DNA of 64,000 bases from Pseudomonadota bacterium (GTDB lineage Bacteria; Myxococcota_A; UBA796; SXON01), in contig SXON01000112.1 of NCBI GenBank assembly GCA_005778355.1, positions 28,636 through 92,635 on the forward strand, in the 5' to 3' direction. The notes beneath the pieces were generated by a model. The model saw only the letters and a list, made by a program, of their open reading frames with translations, was not told where the DNA came from and made no database searches. The position numbers were made by a program, and so were the translations under genes. Shown piece by piece: positions 34,201-43,360 of the stretch (position 1 is its first letter; the number at the start of each line of letters is the position of its first letter).

Positions 34201-35912
34201 CGCTGTGGCTACTCCTCGCCGGCTGCCCCCGGGCGGTCGATGAGGAGTCGCGCGACCCGGACGGCGTCGACACGGGCGATCCTGGGGACTCGGCGCCGGT
34301 CGATAGCGGCGACACCGGACCGGACTCCGGGGAGGACACCAGCGAGGACAGCGCCGGGGAGACGGGGGACACCGCGCCCCCCGACGACGATCTCGACGAC
34401 GACGGCTGGACGGCGGAGGGCGGCGACTGCGATGACAGCCGCGCCAACGTGTACCCCGGGGCGCCGGAGGGTTGCGACGCCCTCGACCAGGACTGCGACG
34501 GCGTCGCCATTGCAGACGGAGCGTGCGGGGAGCCGTGGGACCCGGCGGTGTCGGCGTCCTACGTCCTGCTCGGCACCCACGAGGACAGCGGCCTCGAGAT
34601 CCTCGGCGTCAGTGGCCGTGGCACCCCTGAGGACCAGGCGTTCGTTCGCTACGGCTGCGGCCACGCGTCCGGCGGGGGCACCCTCCTGGGTGGTGCCAAC
34701 CTGGCACCCTCGATGGCCGACACCGACCTCCCCTTCTGGTGCAGCGACAACGGGCGGGATTACATCTCGATTCTCCGGGACGCCGGCGACCTTGACGGCA
34801 ATGGCGCGCTGGACGTGGTCACATGGGGCGAGGGTGCACCCGAAACCGGCGAACCGGGCAACGTCTACGTCGTCCCCGGGCCACCGGACTCGTGGTCCCC
34901 GGGCACCCACGACATTCGCGACGTCGCCACCGGATGGTGGACGGACGCCGGCGACCCGGACAAGGTAAACGACGCCCTGTCCGGCGGCGACTTCAGCGGC
35001 GACGGCGTGGCCGACCTCGTGGTGCTCACCGAGACCCCCACCAATGGCATCGATTTCCGGTTCCTGGAGGGCGGACCCGCCGCGCTCGCCTATGGTGCCA
35101 GCGCCACGGACATCGAGCTGGTGGTGACCTCGGAGGAGTACACGGATGGCTTCTCGGGCAACGGAGTGGCCGTGCTCCCCGACGCCGATGGAGACGGCAG
35201 CGACGAGATCGCCTGGCACGACCCCTACGCCGACGAGTCCCTCGGCTCGATACGGGTGATCGAGGGCGAGGAACTCCTCGCCGGGCAGGCCGACATCGAG
35301 GAGGTCGCGGACTGGGGAATCTACCCGGACGCGGGTGGTCGCGAGACGTTCACGAGCCTCAGCGACGGTGCCCACCTCGCGAGCGACCTCGACGGCGACG
35401 GCTATCCCGAGGCGTCGATGCACCTCGCCCTCACCGATGTCGATAGCTACGAGTACGAGATCTGCATCCTCGTCCTCCGTGGCGGGTCCGTCCCCGTCGG
35501 CGACCTCTCGTTGCTCGAGCACGCCAGGCTCTGCCCCACCCGCGCCGACTCGCGATTCTCGGAGCTGCTGTACGCGGCTCGGTGGATCCCCGACATCGAC
35601 GGCGACACCACCAGCGACCTCTACGTCAATCGGTACAGCGACGGCGGCAGCGACCCCGACAACCGCGAGTGTGTCCTCCGCACCGGCGACCTCGCCGCCG
35701 GGGGCGTCTACGACGACTACGAGCCCGACACCCTCTGCTTCCGCGACGAGATCGAGCGCGACGTGTTCTTCACCGACCTCACCGGCGACGGCCTCCCCGA
35801 GTGGATCTTCAGCGAGCCGAGCTACGACAGCCCCGAGTACGGCACAGACTCCGGGCGGCTGCTCATCATGGAAGGCTTCGACATCCCCTTCGACGACCCG
35901 GCCAAGTGGTAG
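34194..35912 (+). CDS. FG-GAP/VCBS lipoprotein with one MopE motif (572 aa)
   Basis: The GTG at 34194 overlaps the upstream stop, has GGAGG 4 nt upstream, and gives VVTLWLLLAGC, a lipoprotein leader. An Asp/Ser/Thr/Gly linker and one MopE motif (DDDGWTAEGGDCDDSRANVYPGAPEGCDALDQDCDG) are followed by FG-GAP repeats (DAGDLDGNGALDVV, GGDFSGDGVADLVVL, LPDADGDGSDEIAW, ASDLDGDGYPEASM, IPDIDGDTTSDLYV, FTDLTGDGLPEWIF). It is coupled to the giant Asp-box gene, so the two products may act together at the surface. Ligand unknown. Confidence 0.8.
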   Translation: MVTLWLLLAGCPRAVDEESRDPDGVDTGDPGDSAPVDSGDTGPDSGEDTSEDSAGETGDTAPPDDDLDDDGWTAEGGDCDDSRANVYPGAPEGCDALDQDCDGVAIADGACGEPWDPAVSASYVLLGTHEDSGLEILGVSGRGTPEDQAFVRYGCGHASGGGTLLGGANLAPSMADTDLPFWCSDNGRDYISILRDAGDLDGNGALDVVTWGEGAPETGEPGNVYVVPGPPDSWSPGTHDIRDVATGWWTDAGDPDKVNDALSGGDFSGDGVADLVVLTETPTNGIDFRFLEGGPAALAYGASATDIELVVTSEEYTDGFSGNGVAVLPDADGDGSDEIAWHDPYADESLGSIRVIEGEELLAGQADIEEVADWGIYPDAGGRETFTSLSDGAHLASDLDGDGYPEASMHLALTDVDSYEYEICILVLRGGSVPVGDLSLLEHARLCPTRADSRFSELLYAARWIPDIDGDTTSDLYVNRYSDGGSDPDNRECVLRTGDLAAGGVYDDYEPDTLCFRDEIERDVFFTDLTGDGLPEWIFSEPSYDSPEYGTDSGRLLIMEGFDIPFDDPAKW

Positions 35913-35928
35913 TCACCCACCACCACGC

Positions 35929-36558
35929 TCAATCCCCGGCCGCCCGCTCCCCCGCCGCGTTCTGGGCCTCGATGTCGGCCTGTGCCCTCCGATCCGCCTC
36001 CTCCGCGGCCTCGCGCGCCGCCGCCTCCCGAGCCTCCCGCGCGAGCGTGCTCTCCACCGCGCGTTCGAGTCGCGACAGGGCGCGCTGCATCCGATCGCGC
36101 GCCCGATCGCCGGGGGCGCCGCCGAGGAAACGTGACCAGGGCAACGCGCCGTAGTCGCCGCTCGTCGTCCACGACACCGCCGTGCTGCGCTCGCTCGGCT
36201 CCAGCACGAGCTGCCCGTGCCAGGCCACGCCCTCGGCCGGGGCGAGGGTCACGTCCCAGGAAAGCCCACCGGTGGCCACCACGGCGAGGGCCCCCTCCCC
36301 GAGCCGGGGCCCGCTCCACACCATCGTGCCATCGGGGCCCGCTGCCCAGCGCAACTGCCCGTCGAGGTCGGCCTCCCAGCCGAGCCAGCGAGGCCAGGCC
36401 TCGGCCGTCGAGACCCAGGGCACCACCGCCTCGGTGGGACTGCCGATCTCGCAGCGGGCGCCGGCCTCCCAGCGCGACGGCATCGCGAGCGCGCCGAGGG
36501 TGGCGAGCACGAGCACCCCGAGGAGCACGCCGAGCCCGGTCAATAGCCGCCGTTTCAT
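35929..36558 (-). CDS. SRPBCC/polyketide-cyclase-like membrane-anchored protein (209 aa)
   Basis: The start at 36558 gives MKRRLLTGLGVLLGVLVLATLGA, an N-terminal membrane anchor. It is followed by an SRPBCC-type domain (STAEAWPRWLGWEADLDGQLRWAAGPDGTMVWSG, LSWDVTLAPAEG, AVSWTTSGDYG) and a basic/Glu-rich C-terminal helix. Such domains bind hydrophobic ligands. A TAAGGG box lies 7 nt before the ATG. The gene is divergent from the GH13 lipoprotein gene with only 40 bp between start codons. Confidence 0.7.
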   Translation of the reverse strand: MKRRLLTGLGVLLGVLVLATLGALAMPSRWEAGARCEIGSPTEAVVPWVSTAEAWPRWLGWEADLDGQLRWAAGPDGTMVWSGPRLGEGALAVVATGGLSWDVTLAPAEGVAWHGQLVLEPSERSTAVSWTTSGDYGALPWSRFLGGAPGDRARDRMQRALSRLERAVESTLAREAREAAAREAAEEADRRAQADIEAQNAAGERAAGD

Positions 36559-36584
36559 GGCTGCCCCCTTAGCCCCCGAGAGGG

Positions 36585-36590
36585 TAGCAT
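36585..36590 (+). promoter_or_regulatory. -10 box TAGCAT eight nt before ATG (divergent leaderless-type promoter)
   Basis: GGGTAGCAT is 8 nt before the ATG at 36599. On the opposite strand TAAGGG (36566-36571) is 7 nt before the ATG at 36558, so two oppositely directed -10 boxes fit in the 40-bp gap. Confidence 0.4.
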
Positions 36591-36598
36591 GGCGCCCG

Positions 36599-39004
36599 AT
36601 GTGGTTCCTCCTCCTCCTCGCCTGCACCGGCTGCGCGCCTCCCGACGAGTACACCCGGCTCTACCACACCGAGTCGGTGGCCCCCTCGCTCAGCGCCGAC
36701 GCGGTGGCGGCGCTCGAACACATGGGGCCCACGATCATCGACCGCGGGGTCAACTTCGCCGCCTACACCCAGGCCGCCGAGCGCGTGGAGCTCTTGCTCT
36801 TCGACGATCCCGACGCCGCCGAGCCCATCCAGCGTTTCGAGATGGATCGTTTCGGCGACGTGTGGAACCTCTACGTGGAAGGCGTGGGCGAGGGCCAACT
36901 CTACGGGCTCGTGGCCTGGGGGCCCAATTGGGCCTACCACGAGGACGGGTACTGCGGCGGCCAGGACGGCTTCGTGTCGGATGTCGATAGCCTGGGCAAC
37001 CGCTTCAACCCCAACAAGTTGCTGACCGACCCCTGGGGGCGCGCGCTCACCCGCGATCACGACTGGGGCGTGGGCTCTGCCGGGAGCGGCGAGTCGCGAC
37101 GTACCCAGTGCACGTGGGGCGCGGCGGCCAAGTCGATCGTCGTGGAGAGCGACTACGCCTGGAGCGACAACGAGGACGCCTGGCGCGACGGGCGCGCCGA
37201 GAACACGCTCGACAACCACGACTGGACCGACCTCATCCTCTACGAGGTGCACCCGAAGGGTTTCACCGCCAACGGGGTGACCGGCGTGGACCATCCCGGT
37301 ACCTACCGGGGCATCGCCGAGCACGCGCCCTACCTGGCCGAGCTGGGCATCACCGCCGTGGAGCTCTTGCCGGTGCACGAGAAGCCGGCCGACGGCGGCT
37401 ACTGGGGCTACAACAACATCAGCTTCTTCGCGCCGGAGCTCACCTACTCGGCCGACTACGTGTACGGCGAGGAGCACGCCGCCGTGCTCGACGAGTTCAA
37501 GTTCATGGTCGACGCACTCCACCAGCAAGGCATCGAGGTGGTGATCGACGTGGTGTACAACCACTCGGGCGAGGGCGGCCTCTGGCGCGACAAGGTGTAC
37601 ACCGACGACTTCCTGACAGACGAGGAAGCCATGGTGGATGCCTACAACCTCGACACCACCGAGGCCGCCACCATCTACAATATGCGCGGGCTCGACAACA
37701 ACGCCTACTACGCCCTGTCGGAAGACAAGACCGGCTACTGGAACAACACCGGCGTGGGCAACCAGACCCGGCCCAACTACACGCCGGTTCGCCGGATGAT
37801 CCTCGACAGCCTCCACTTCATGGTGGAGGAGCTGCACGTCGATGGCTTCCGCGTCGACCTCGCCGGCATCCTCGGCGAGAAAGACGGCGACTACAACAAC
37901 TGGGACGACCCCGCCAACACCGTGCTCCAGGAAATCATCGACGACGAGGTGCTGCTCGCCCAGAACACGCGCATCATCGCCGAGCCGTGGACCGCCGGCG
38001 GCTATTACAGCTCCATCGGTGCTTTCCCCGCGTCGACGGTGAACGAGGCGGTGGGCTGGGGCGAGTGGAACGCGAGCTTCCGCGACTGGTGGCGCGAGAT
38101 CGTCAATGACGACGAGTGGACACTCAACAGCGCCGAGAACAGCATCGATGGCGGCGGGGTGATCACCGGGTCGGAGGCGCGCTACGGCTGGAACCGGCGC
38201 CCCTACCACAGCACCAACTTCGTCACCTGTCACGACGGCTTCACCATGTACGACCTGTTGTCGTACGACGAGAAGCAGAACTTCTGTGGCCCGCTCAACC
38301 CCACCTGCTGCGACGATCCCACGTCGAGCTGGTGCGAGACCGACAGCGGCGAGAGCAACAACCGTTCGCGCGACTGGGGCCAGGACGCCGAGGACTTCAA
38401 ACGCCAGCTGATGCGCAACTTCTACGTGGCGATGATGGTGTCGCAGGGCACGCCGATGCTCTACGGGGGCGACGAGTGGCTCCGCACGCAGTACGGCAAC
38501 AACAACGCCTACAGTACCGCCGCCGACAACGAGTGGAACTGGTTCCGCTGGGGCGAGTGGCAGAGCCACGACGAGCGCTGGCGCATGATGGACTTCGTTT
38601 CCCAGATGACGCGCTTCCGGCTGGCACGCACCTACGCCTTCTCGCCCAGCGAATACGGCGGCGCCATGCCCTTCGTCTGGAAGAACGCGGCCAACGACGG
38701 CGACCCCGACTGGGGGGGTCGCCACCTGATGGTGCACTGGTACGACGACGGATCGGTCGGGAAAGCGGAGCTGGTGATGTTGCTCAACATGGAGCGCGGC
38801 GACGTCACCTACACGCTCCCCGAGGGACGCTCCTGGGGCCGAGTCGTCGACACCCAGCAGTACTTCGACACCGAGGACTACGTGACCACCGAGGGCCTCG
38901 ACACCCGCGCCAGCGCCAACTACTTCGACCCCGCCCCGGCGATCACCGGCGGTAGCTACACCGTGCCCTCCACCACCATCGTGATCCTCGAGGCCGCGGA
39001 ATGA
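36599..39004 (+). CDS. GH13 debranching-type alpha-glucanase lipoprotein (isoamylase/GlgX/pullulanase-like), 801 aa
   Basis: The leader MWFLLLLACTGC carries a lipobox. The N-terminal ~200 residues form a CBM48-like domain (VNFAAYTQAAERVELLLFDD). The GH13 barrel has the seed motifs VIDVVYNHSGEG (region I), DGFRVDLAG (nucleophile Asp, region II), RIIAEPWTAGG (acid/base Glu, region III) and NFVTCHDGFTMYDLLSY (region IV), closest to the GH13_11 isoamylase/GlgX style. It probably cleaves alpha-1,6 branches of starch or glycogen outside the cytoplasm. Its 3' end overlaps the porin gene by 4 nt. Confidence 0.9.
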   Translation: MWFLLLLACTGCAPPDEYTRLYHTESVAPSLSADAVAALEHMGPTIIDRGVNFAAYTQAAERVELLLFDDPDAAEPIQRFEMDRFGDVWNLYVEGVGEGQLYGLVAWGPNWAYHEDGYCGGQDGFVSDVDSLGNRFNPNKLLTDPWGRALTRDHDWGVGSAGSGESRRTQCTWGAAAKSIVVESDYAWSDNEDAWRDGRAENTLDNHDWTDLILYEVHPKGFTANGVTGVDHPGTYRGIAEHAPYLAELGITAVELLPVHEKPADGGYWGYNNISFFAPELTYSADYVYGEEHAAVLDEFKFMVDALHQQGIEVVIDVVYNHSGEGGLWRDKVYTDDFLTDEEAMVDAYNLDTTEAATIYNMRGLDNNAYYALSEDKTGYWNNTGVGNQTRPNYTPVRRMILDSLHFMVEELHVDGFRVDLAGILGEKDGDYNNWDDPANTVLQEIIDDEVLLAQNTRIIAEPWTAGGYYSSIGAFPASTVNEAVGWGEWNASFRDWWREIVNDDEWTLNSAENSIDGGGVITGSEARYGWNRRPYHSTNFVTCHDGFTMYDLLSYDEKQNFCGPLNPTCCDDPTSSWCETDSGESNNRSRDWGQDAEDFKRQLMRNFYVAMMVSQGTPMLYGGDEWLRTQYGNNNAYSTAADNEWNWFRWGEWQSHDERWRMMDFVSQMTRFRLARTYAFSPSEYGGAMPFVWKNAANDGDPDWGGRHLMVHWYDDGSVGKAELVMLLNMERGDVTYTLPEGRSWGRVVDTQQYFDTEDYVTTEGLDTRASANYFDPAPAITGGSYTVPSTTIVILEAAE

Positions 39005-40440
39005 TGCTGCTGGTGAGCGCGGCCTTGGCCGCCGACGTGGGCGGCTACCTCCGGGTGATGACCCGCCCCGACTTCGAGGGTGGCGACGGCCGCCTCGGCT
39101 ACTGGAACCTCTACGGGCGCCTGCTCAACGAGGGTCCCTACGCGGCGCTGGAATTGCGACAGTCGGTGCTCGATCCCGTCCCCGGGAGCACCGAGCCCTG
39201 GACCGATCTCCACGCCAAGATCGAGGGTGGCACGGTGCAAAACGCCGACGAGGGCGGCGGTTCGCTGGCCTACCTGCGATTGTCCCAGCTCTACGTCCAG
39301 GCCGGCAACGTGGGCCTGCAAGACACCACCTGGCGCGTGGGCACGCTCGAGTCGAACTTCGGCGACCTCGGCCTCTACGACATGCGCCCGGCGCAAGTGC
39401 TCTTCGACACGGTCGGGGCGCAGGCGCGCTATCAAACCCGCGCGCTCGAGCTCACCGTGGGCGCGGGCGACGCGGGCTTCAACCTCAAGGGCAGCGAGTA
39501 CAACACCGTGCTCAGCGCCGGGGCCACGGCGCGCGTGAACATCGCGGGGAAGCTCGAGCTTGGCGTGGGTGGACAGGGGTACTACGAGCCCGAGGTGGTG
39601 GGCAATCGGTACGCGCCCCACGACACGCCGGGTGTCAGCTACGAGGACTACCTCCGCGGCGAAGTCGTCCAGACTTACCTCGACGCGAACCCCGGCCAGC
39701 TCGCCGACTTTCCCTCCCCCACCTCCACCGACGCTTCGTCCTGGAAGATGGTGGGCTACCTCGGCTTCGGCAAGCTCGGGCCCTTGCGCTGGAACAGCCT
39801 CTACGCGAGCTACGCGCAGGTTCATCCCGACAACTTCAGTAGCGAGACGGTCGACGGCGAGACCGTCGACATCTACATCACCTCGCTCACCGACGAGCGC
39901 ACCGTCTTGCTCCTCGGCGACGAGATGCAGTGGCAACTGGTGCCCGAGCGCTACGACGTGGTGCTGGGGGGCCTCTACGGCGTGCACGAGGACGGCGACA
40001 ACGACCTTGCCCCCTCCGACAATGACCGCACCTACATGTCGGCGGTGCTCCGCAACCAGGTGTACCTGTCGCGGGTGGTGCACCTGCTCGTGGAGGGCAG
40101 CGTGGCCCAGGAGGTGTCGCACAACGGCAACGCCTACCGCAACCACGTGGACAGCCTCTTCGAGAACACCGGCGGCAAGGCCGACAGCGAGGGCCTCGAG
40201 TACGGCGACAGTGACACCCGCTTCACCTGGCAGGCCAAGGGCGGGGTGGTGCTCAACCCGCTGGGCCCCGGCATCTACACGCGGCCGTCGCTTCGATTGT
40301 TGTATGGCCTCCAATACAGCACGCAGAACAACGCCTTTGGCAACAGCTTCGTCGAGTCGCTCGACGAGTACAACGACTTCGGCAACGTGGAACGGCACTC
40401 CCACAGCGTGCTGGCCCTGGAGACGGAAGCATGGTTCTAG
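39001..40440 (+). CDS. LamB/maltoporin-like outer-membrane beta-barrel (479 aa)
   Basis: A short signal peptide (MMLLVSAALAA) is followed by alternating amphipathic strands and a C-terminus ending LALETEAWF, with the terminal aromatic residue of outer-membrane porins. The last strands (TRPSLRLLYGLQYST) and the size fit a sugar-specific LamB-type porin. Its position between a debranching enzyme and amylases supports a maltooligosaccharide uptake role. Start and stop overlap the neighbours by 4 and 10 nt, so it belongs to the same operon. Sequence identity to known LamB is not claimed. Confidence 0.7.
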   Translation: MMLLVSAALAADVGGYLRVMTRPDFEGGDGRLGYWNLYGRLLNEGPYAALELRQSVLDPVPGSTEPWTDLHAKIEGGTVQNADEGGGSLAYLRLSQLYVQAGNVGLQDTTWRVGTLESNFGDLGLYDMRPAQVLFDTVGAQARYQTRALELTVGAGDAGFNLKGSEYNTVLSAGATARVNIAGKLELGVGGQGYYEPEVVGNRYAPHDTPGVSYEDYLRGEVVQTYLDANPGQLADFPSPTSTDASSWKMVGYLGFGKLGPLRWNSLYASYAQVHPDNFSSETVDGETVDIYITSLTDERTVLLLGDEMQWQLVPERYDVVLGGLYGVHEDGDNDLAPSDNDRTYMSAVLRNQVYLSRVVHLLVEGSVAQEVSHNGNAYRNHVDSLFENTGGKADSEGLEYGDSDTRFTWQAKGGVVLNPLGPGIYTRPSLRLLYGLQYSTQNNAFGNSFVESLDEYNDFGNVERHSHSVLALETEAWF

Positions 40441-40943
40441 GGCTATTGTTTGCGTGTATCAAGCCGGTGCCCCCGGCCCCGGGCGACGGCGTGCCGCTGG
40501 CGGTGGCCACGCTCATGGTGCCCGTGTCGGGCGAGGCCAGCGCCGCGCCACCCGCCTTCGAGATGGGACTGGCGCCCGTGCTCAACGACCGGGGGGGCCT
40601 GCCGACGTACGTGACCACGATCGAAGGCGCGGCGCGCCTCGGTGGCCTGGCGGGCACCCAGCAGCGCCTCGACATGCTGCGCGAGGCCGAGGACGGCGCG
40701 ATCCTGCTGATCGAGACCGAGCCCAGCTACTACTCCGAGATGAACGGGCAGTACCGGTGGACCGTGGGGGTGACGCTCACGCTCGCCGAGGGCAACGCGC
40801 CACCGGTGGAGGCCCAGTTCGACGTGCCCGTTTTTCTCGCCTACCACCACGAGCGCGAGGCCGAGGCCGTGACCGCCGCCACGCCCGTCGTGGCCCGGCG
40901 GGTGGGGCAGCTGGTGGACGCCTGGATTGCCGGGCGCGAGTAG
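40431..40943 (+). CDS. Lipoprotein in the starch locus (170 aa)
   Basis: It starts inside the porin gene (10-nt overlap) with MVLGLLFACIKP, a lipobox leader. The mature part (PLAVATLMVPVSG, YVTTIEGAARLGGLAG, AILLIETEPSYYSEMNGQYRWTVGVTLTLAEG) resembles small periplasmic lipoproteins with one alpha/beta domain. No domain is recognised. Tight coupling to the porin suggests an accessory role in glucan uptake. A TGTATCA word occurs at its start (40455). It ends 1 nt before the convergent Uma2 gene. Confidence 0.6.
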   Translation: MVLGLLFACIKPVPPAPGDGVPLAVATLMVPVSGEASAAPPAFEMGLAPVLNDRGGLPTYVTTIEGAARLGGLAGTQQRLDMLREAEDGAILLIETEPSYYSEMNGQYRWTVGVTLTLAEGNAPPVEAQFDVPVFLAYHHEREAEAVTAATPVVARRVGQLVDAWIAGRE

Positions 40944-41507
40944 CTACACCCTCCCAAACAACCTCGTGATGTCGATCTCCGCCGCCTCGAAGGGCGGCAG
41001 GCGGGCCATCTCGCCGTCACCCGCGGCGCCCTGGGTCACCCAGAGGCCATCGCGGTTGGCGAAACACTCCACCATCCGGGCCTCGGGGTCGGCCGCCCAG
41101 AACCAGCCCACGCCGTGCTGCGCGTAGAGCGGTCGTTTGCGCAGGACATCGTGACTCGCCGTGGAGGCCGAGCGGATCTCGCAGATCCAGTCAGGAACGA
41201 TCTCGATGGGCCGGCTTTCCGGCAGGTCGGGCATACGTTCTCGTCGCCAACCCACGACATCGGGGCGCACCGTGTCGTGGGGGCCGAAGCGGACGTCAGT
41301 GTCCACGAGGATCCACCACCCGCCCGGCTCGTCGTCCTGGTCGAAGGGGCCGCCCACGTAGCGACCGAAGGCCGCCTGCACGCGCTGGTGACGCGGCCGC
41401 GGGCGGGCGTGCTCGTAAAGCACCCCCGCGATCACCTCGGCGCGGGCATCGGCGGGCAGCCTCAGGATGTCATCGTAGGTCGCGAGTTTGCGAGCGGGCT
41501 GGGCCAC
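40944..41507 (-). CDS. Uma2-family endonuclease-like protein (PD-(D/E)XK fold)
   Basis: The 187-aa protein has the Uma2/DUF820 layout: ATYDDILRLPADARAEVIAGVLYEHARPRPRHQ, ILVDTDVRFGPHDTVRPDVVGWR and PDWICEIRSASTASHDVLRKRPLYAQHGVGWFWAADP. In most family members the nuclease motif is PD...E(V/I)xSP followed by K; here Asp, Glu and Lys are kept. The biological role is unknown. It is inserted between the two plus-strand starch genes, and is convergent with one and divergent from the other. Confidence 0.85.
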   Translation of the reverse strand: MAQPARKLATYDDILRLPADARAEVIAGVLYEHARPRPRHQRVQAAFGRYVGGPFDQDDEPGGWWILVDTDVRFGPHDTVRPDVVGWRRERMPDLPESRPIEIVPDWICEIRSASTASHDVLRKRPLYAQHGVGWFWAADPEARMVECFANRDGLWVTQGAAGDGEMARLPPFEAAEIDITRLFGRV

Positions 41508-41552
41508 ACCCCGATCATAGCCGCGCCGCAGGCCGCGCTACAAGGTGAGCCC

Positions 41553-43055
41553 GTGATCTACTTCCTCCTCGTCGATCGCTTCTACAACGGCAACCCCGCC
41601 AACGACGGTGCCATCGACCTCGCCGACCCGCAGGCCTTCCACGGGGGCGACCTCGCGGGGGTCACGGCCAAGCTCGACAACCTCAAGGAGATCGGGGTCG
41701 ACACGCTCTGGCTCGGGCCGATCACCCAGATGCGAACGGAGAAGTTCTTCCAGTGGGGGGCCTACCATGGCTACTGGCTCCACGACCCGATGGCGCTCGA
41801 ACCGCGCTTTGGTACCCTCGAGGAGCTGGCCACGCTGCGTCGCGAGGCCGACGCACGTGGCATCCGCCTGGTGCTCGACACCGTCTACAACCACCTCGCG
41901 CCCGATCACGGCTTTGTGCAGCATCATCCCGAGTGGTTTCACGGGCCGAGCAAGATTGTCGACTGGAACGACCCGGCTCAGCTCCAGCAAGGATGGGTGC
42001 ACGGGCTCCCCGACCTCGACCAGGACAACCGCGAGGTTCGTGGATGGTTAGAAGCCGCCACCGACCTGTGGATCGAGCGCGTGGGGCCGGCCGCGCTGCG
42101 GCTCGACGCCGTGCGGCACATGAGCCCCGAGTTCGTGCGCGCGATGGGCGCCGAGGCCCGATCACTCGGGGTGGAGACCTGGGGCGAGATCTTCGACGGC
42201 AACGTGGCCACCGTTCTTGACACTCGTGAGAAGGCCGGTCTCGACGCGGTTTTCGATTACCCGCTCTACTACGCGCTCAAAGACACCGCCTGTGGCGACG
42301 CCCCGCTCGCGCAGCTCGCCGCCGCCCTCGACCGGAGCGACCACGTGCCCGGCCACACCTGGCTCACGTTCGTGGACAATCACGACACCCCGCGCATCCT
42401 GAGCGCCTGCAACGGTGATGCCTGGGGCGCCGAGGCCGCCATCGCCTTGCTCTTCGCGCTCCGCGGGCGACCGGTCATCACCTGGGGCACGGAGTACCTG
42501 CCACTCGGTGCCGAGGAGCCCGACAATCGCGCCGACATGCGCTGGGACTCGCTCGGTGTTGACCGGCTGGCCTGGTTGGCCAGCCTGGCGCGACAGCGAC
42601 GCGAGAGCCCCTCTCTGTCACACGGGGACAGCCGGGTGATCGCGCTGGGCGAGCACCACGTGGCCTGGGAACGTACGCACGGCGGGGAGCGCCGATGGGT
42701 GTTGTACAACGAGGGCGCCGAGTCGATCGACATCGCCGGTGTCCACTTCGACCCACGCACGGTGACGGTGTACGACCCCGGGACATTGCCCGCGCCCCGG
42801 GTCCACGGCGGCACGGTACGCTTCAAAAGCTCGAAAAAACTCCCCCCCGGCGACCGTCTCGTGGTGGTGGGCGACGCCCCCGAGCTCGGGAGCTGGGACC
42901 CCGCGCACGGCGTGCCGGTGCCCGGGAAAGTGACACTCGAGGACGAGGTGTACCTCTACAAGACGGTGGTGCTCCACGCCGACGGGCGGCCGCCGACCTG
43001 GAGCGAGGGCGGGAACCGGTGGATCGTCGGGGGAGGCGGCGTATTGCGGCTGTAG
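41553..43055 (+). CDS. GH13 alpha-amylase with C-terminal CBM20 starch-binding domain
   Basis: The GTG at 41553 is the only reasonable start: upstream frame is antisense to Uma2 and has no start codon. The barrel begins at once with IYFLLVDRFYNG. Catalytic regions are LVLDTVYNHLAP, ALRLDAVRHM (Asp), ETWGEIFDG (Glu) and FVDNHDTPR. Residues ~405-495 form a CBM20-like domain (VRFKSSKKLPPGDRLVVVGDAPELGSWDP). There is no signal peptide, so it may be cytoplasmic, unlike the other amylases of the locus; a misannotated or lost leader is an alternative. Confidence 0.85.
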   Translation: MIYFLLVDRFYNGNPANDGAIDLADPQAFHGGDLAGVTAKLDNLKEIGVDTLWLGPITQMRTEKFFQWGAYHGYWLHDPMALEPRFGTLEELATLRREADARGIRLVLDTVYNHLAPDHGFVQHHPEWFHGPSKIVDWNDPAQLQQGWVHGLPDLDQDNREVRGWLEAATDLWIERVGPAALRLDAVRHMSPEFVRAMGAEARSLGVETWGEIFDGNVATVLDTREKAGLDAVFDYPLYYALKDTACGDAPLAQLAAALDRSDHVPGHTWLTFVDNHDTPRILSACNGDAWGAEAAIALLFALRGRPVITWGTEYLPLGAEEPDNRADMRWDSLGVDRLAWLASLARQRRESPSLSHGDSRVIALGEHHVAWERTHGGERRWVLYNEGAESIDIAGVHFDPRTVTVYDPGTLPAPRVHGGTVRFKSSKKLPPGDRLVVVGDAPELGSWDPAHGVPVPGKVTLEDEVYLYKTVVLHADGRPPTWSEGGNRWIVGGGGVLRL

Positions 43056-43156
43056 GGGCGAGTTCATCGAGGACCGAACAGCCCAGCCCCGCCCGGCCCC
43101 GCGCAGCGGCGAGCGAAGCGAGCGGGAAATTCGGGACGAAATTGCGGGAAGGCGGA

Positions 43157-43360
43157 CTAGGTGGGTCGCCCCACGCCCCCCGCGGGGGGGGCCGTTCCGT
43201 CGTGGCTACCCGTTCGCCGAGCTGTGCGAACAAGCTCCATCATTTCCCAGATCCAGTCCAAACGCTCCTCGGCGGAGAGCAGGAGGAGTGGCCGCTCCAA
43301 ATGGCCATCGAACAGCGGATCGACGGTGCCGCGCTCGGGCATGGAGTCAGGGCGGGACAC
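43157..43360 (-). CDS. Small protein paired with the nucleotidyltransferase (putative antitoxin-like), 67 aa
   Basis: The start overlaps the nucleotidyltransferase stop by 14 nt. The product contains PLLLLSAEERLDWIWEMMELVRTARR, a helical segment seen in small proteins next to such nucleotidyltransferases. The tail is Gly/Pro-rich. This adjacency resembles toxin-antitoxin or partner pairs of the AbiEii/MNT group, but the role of each partner is not certain. It is the last gene of the minus-strand operon. Confidence 0.5.
   Translation of the reverse strand: MSRPDSMPERGTVDPLFDGHLERPLLLLSAEERLDWIWEMMELVRTARRTGSHDGTAPPAGGVGRPT

Noticed and set aside
43056-43156. Direct repeat GCGAGCGAAGCGAGCG after the CBM20 amylase gene
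   Set aside because: It is not self-complementary enough for a hairpin terminator and has no second copy in the window that I noticed.
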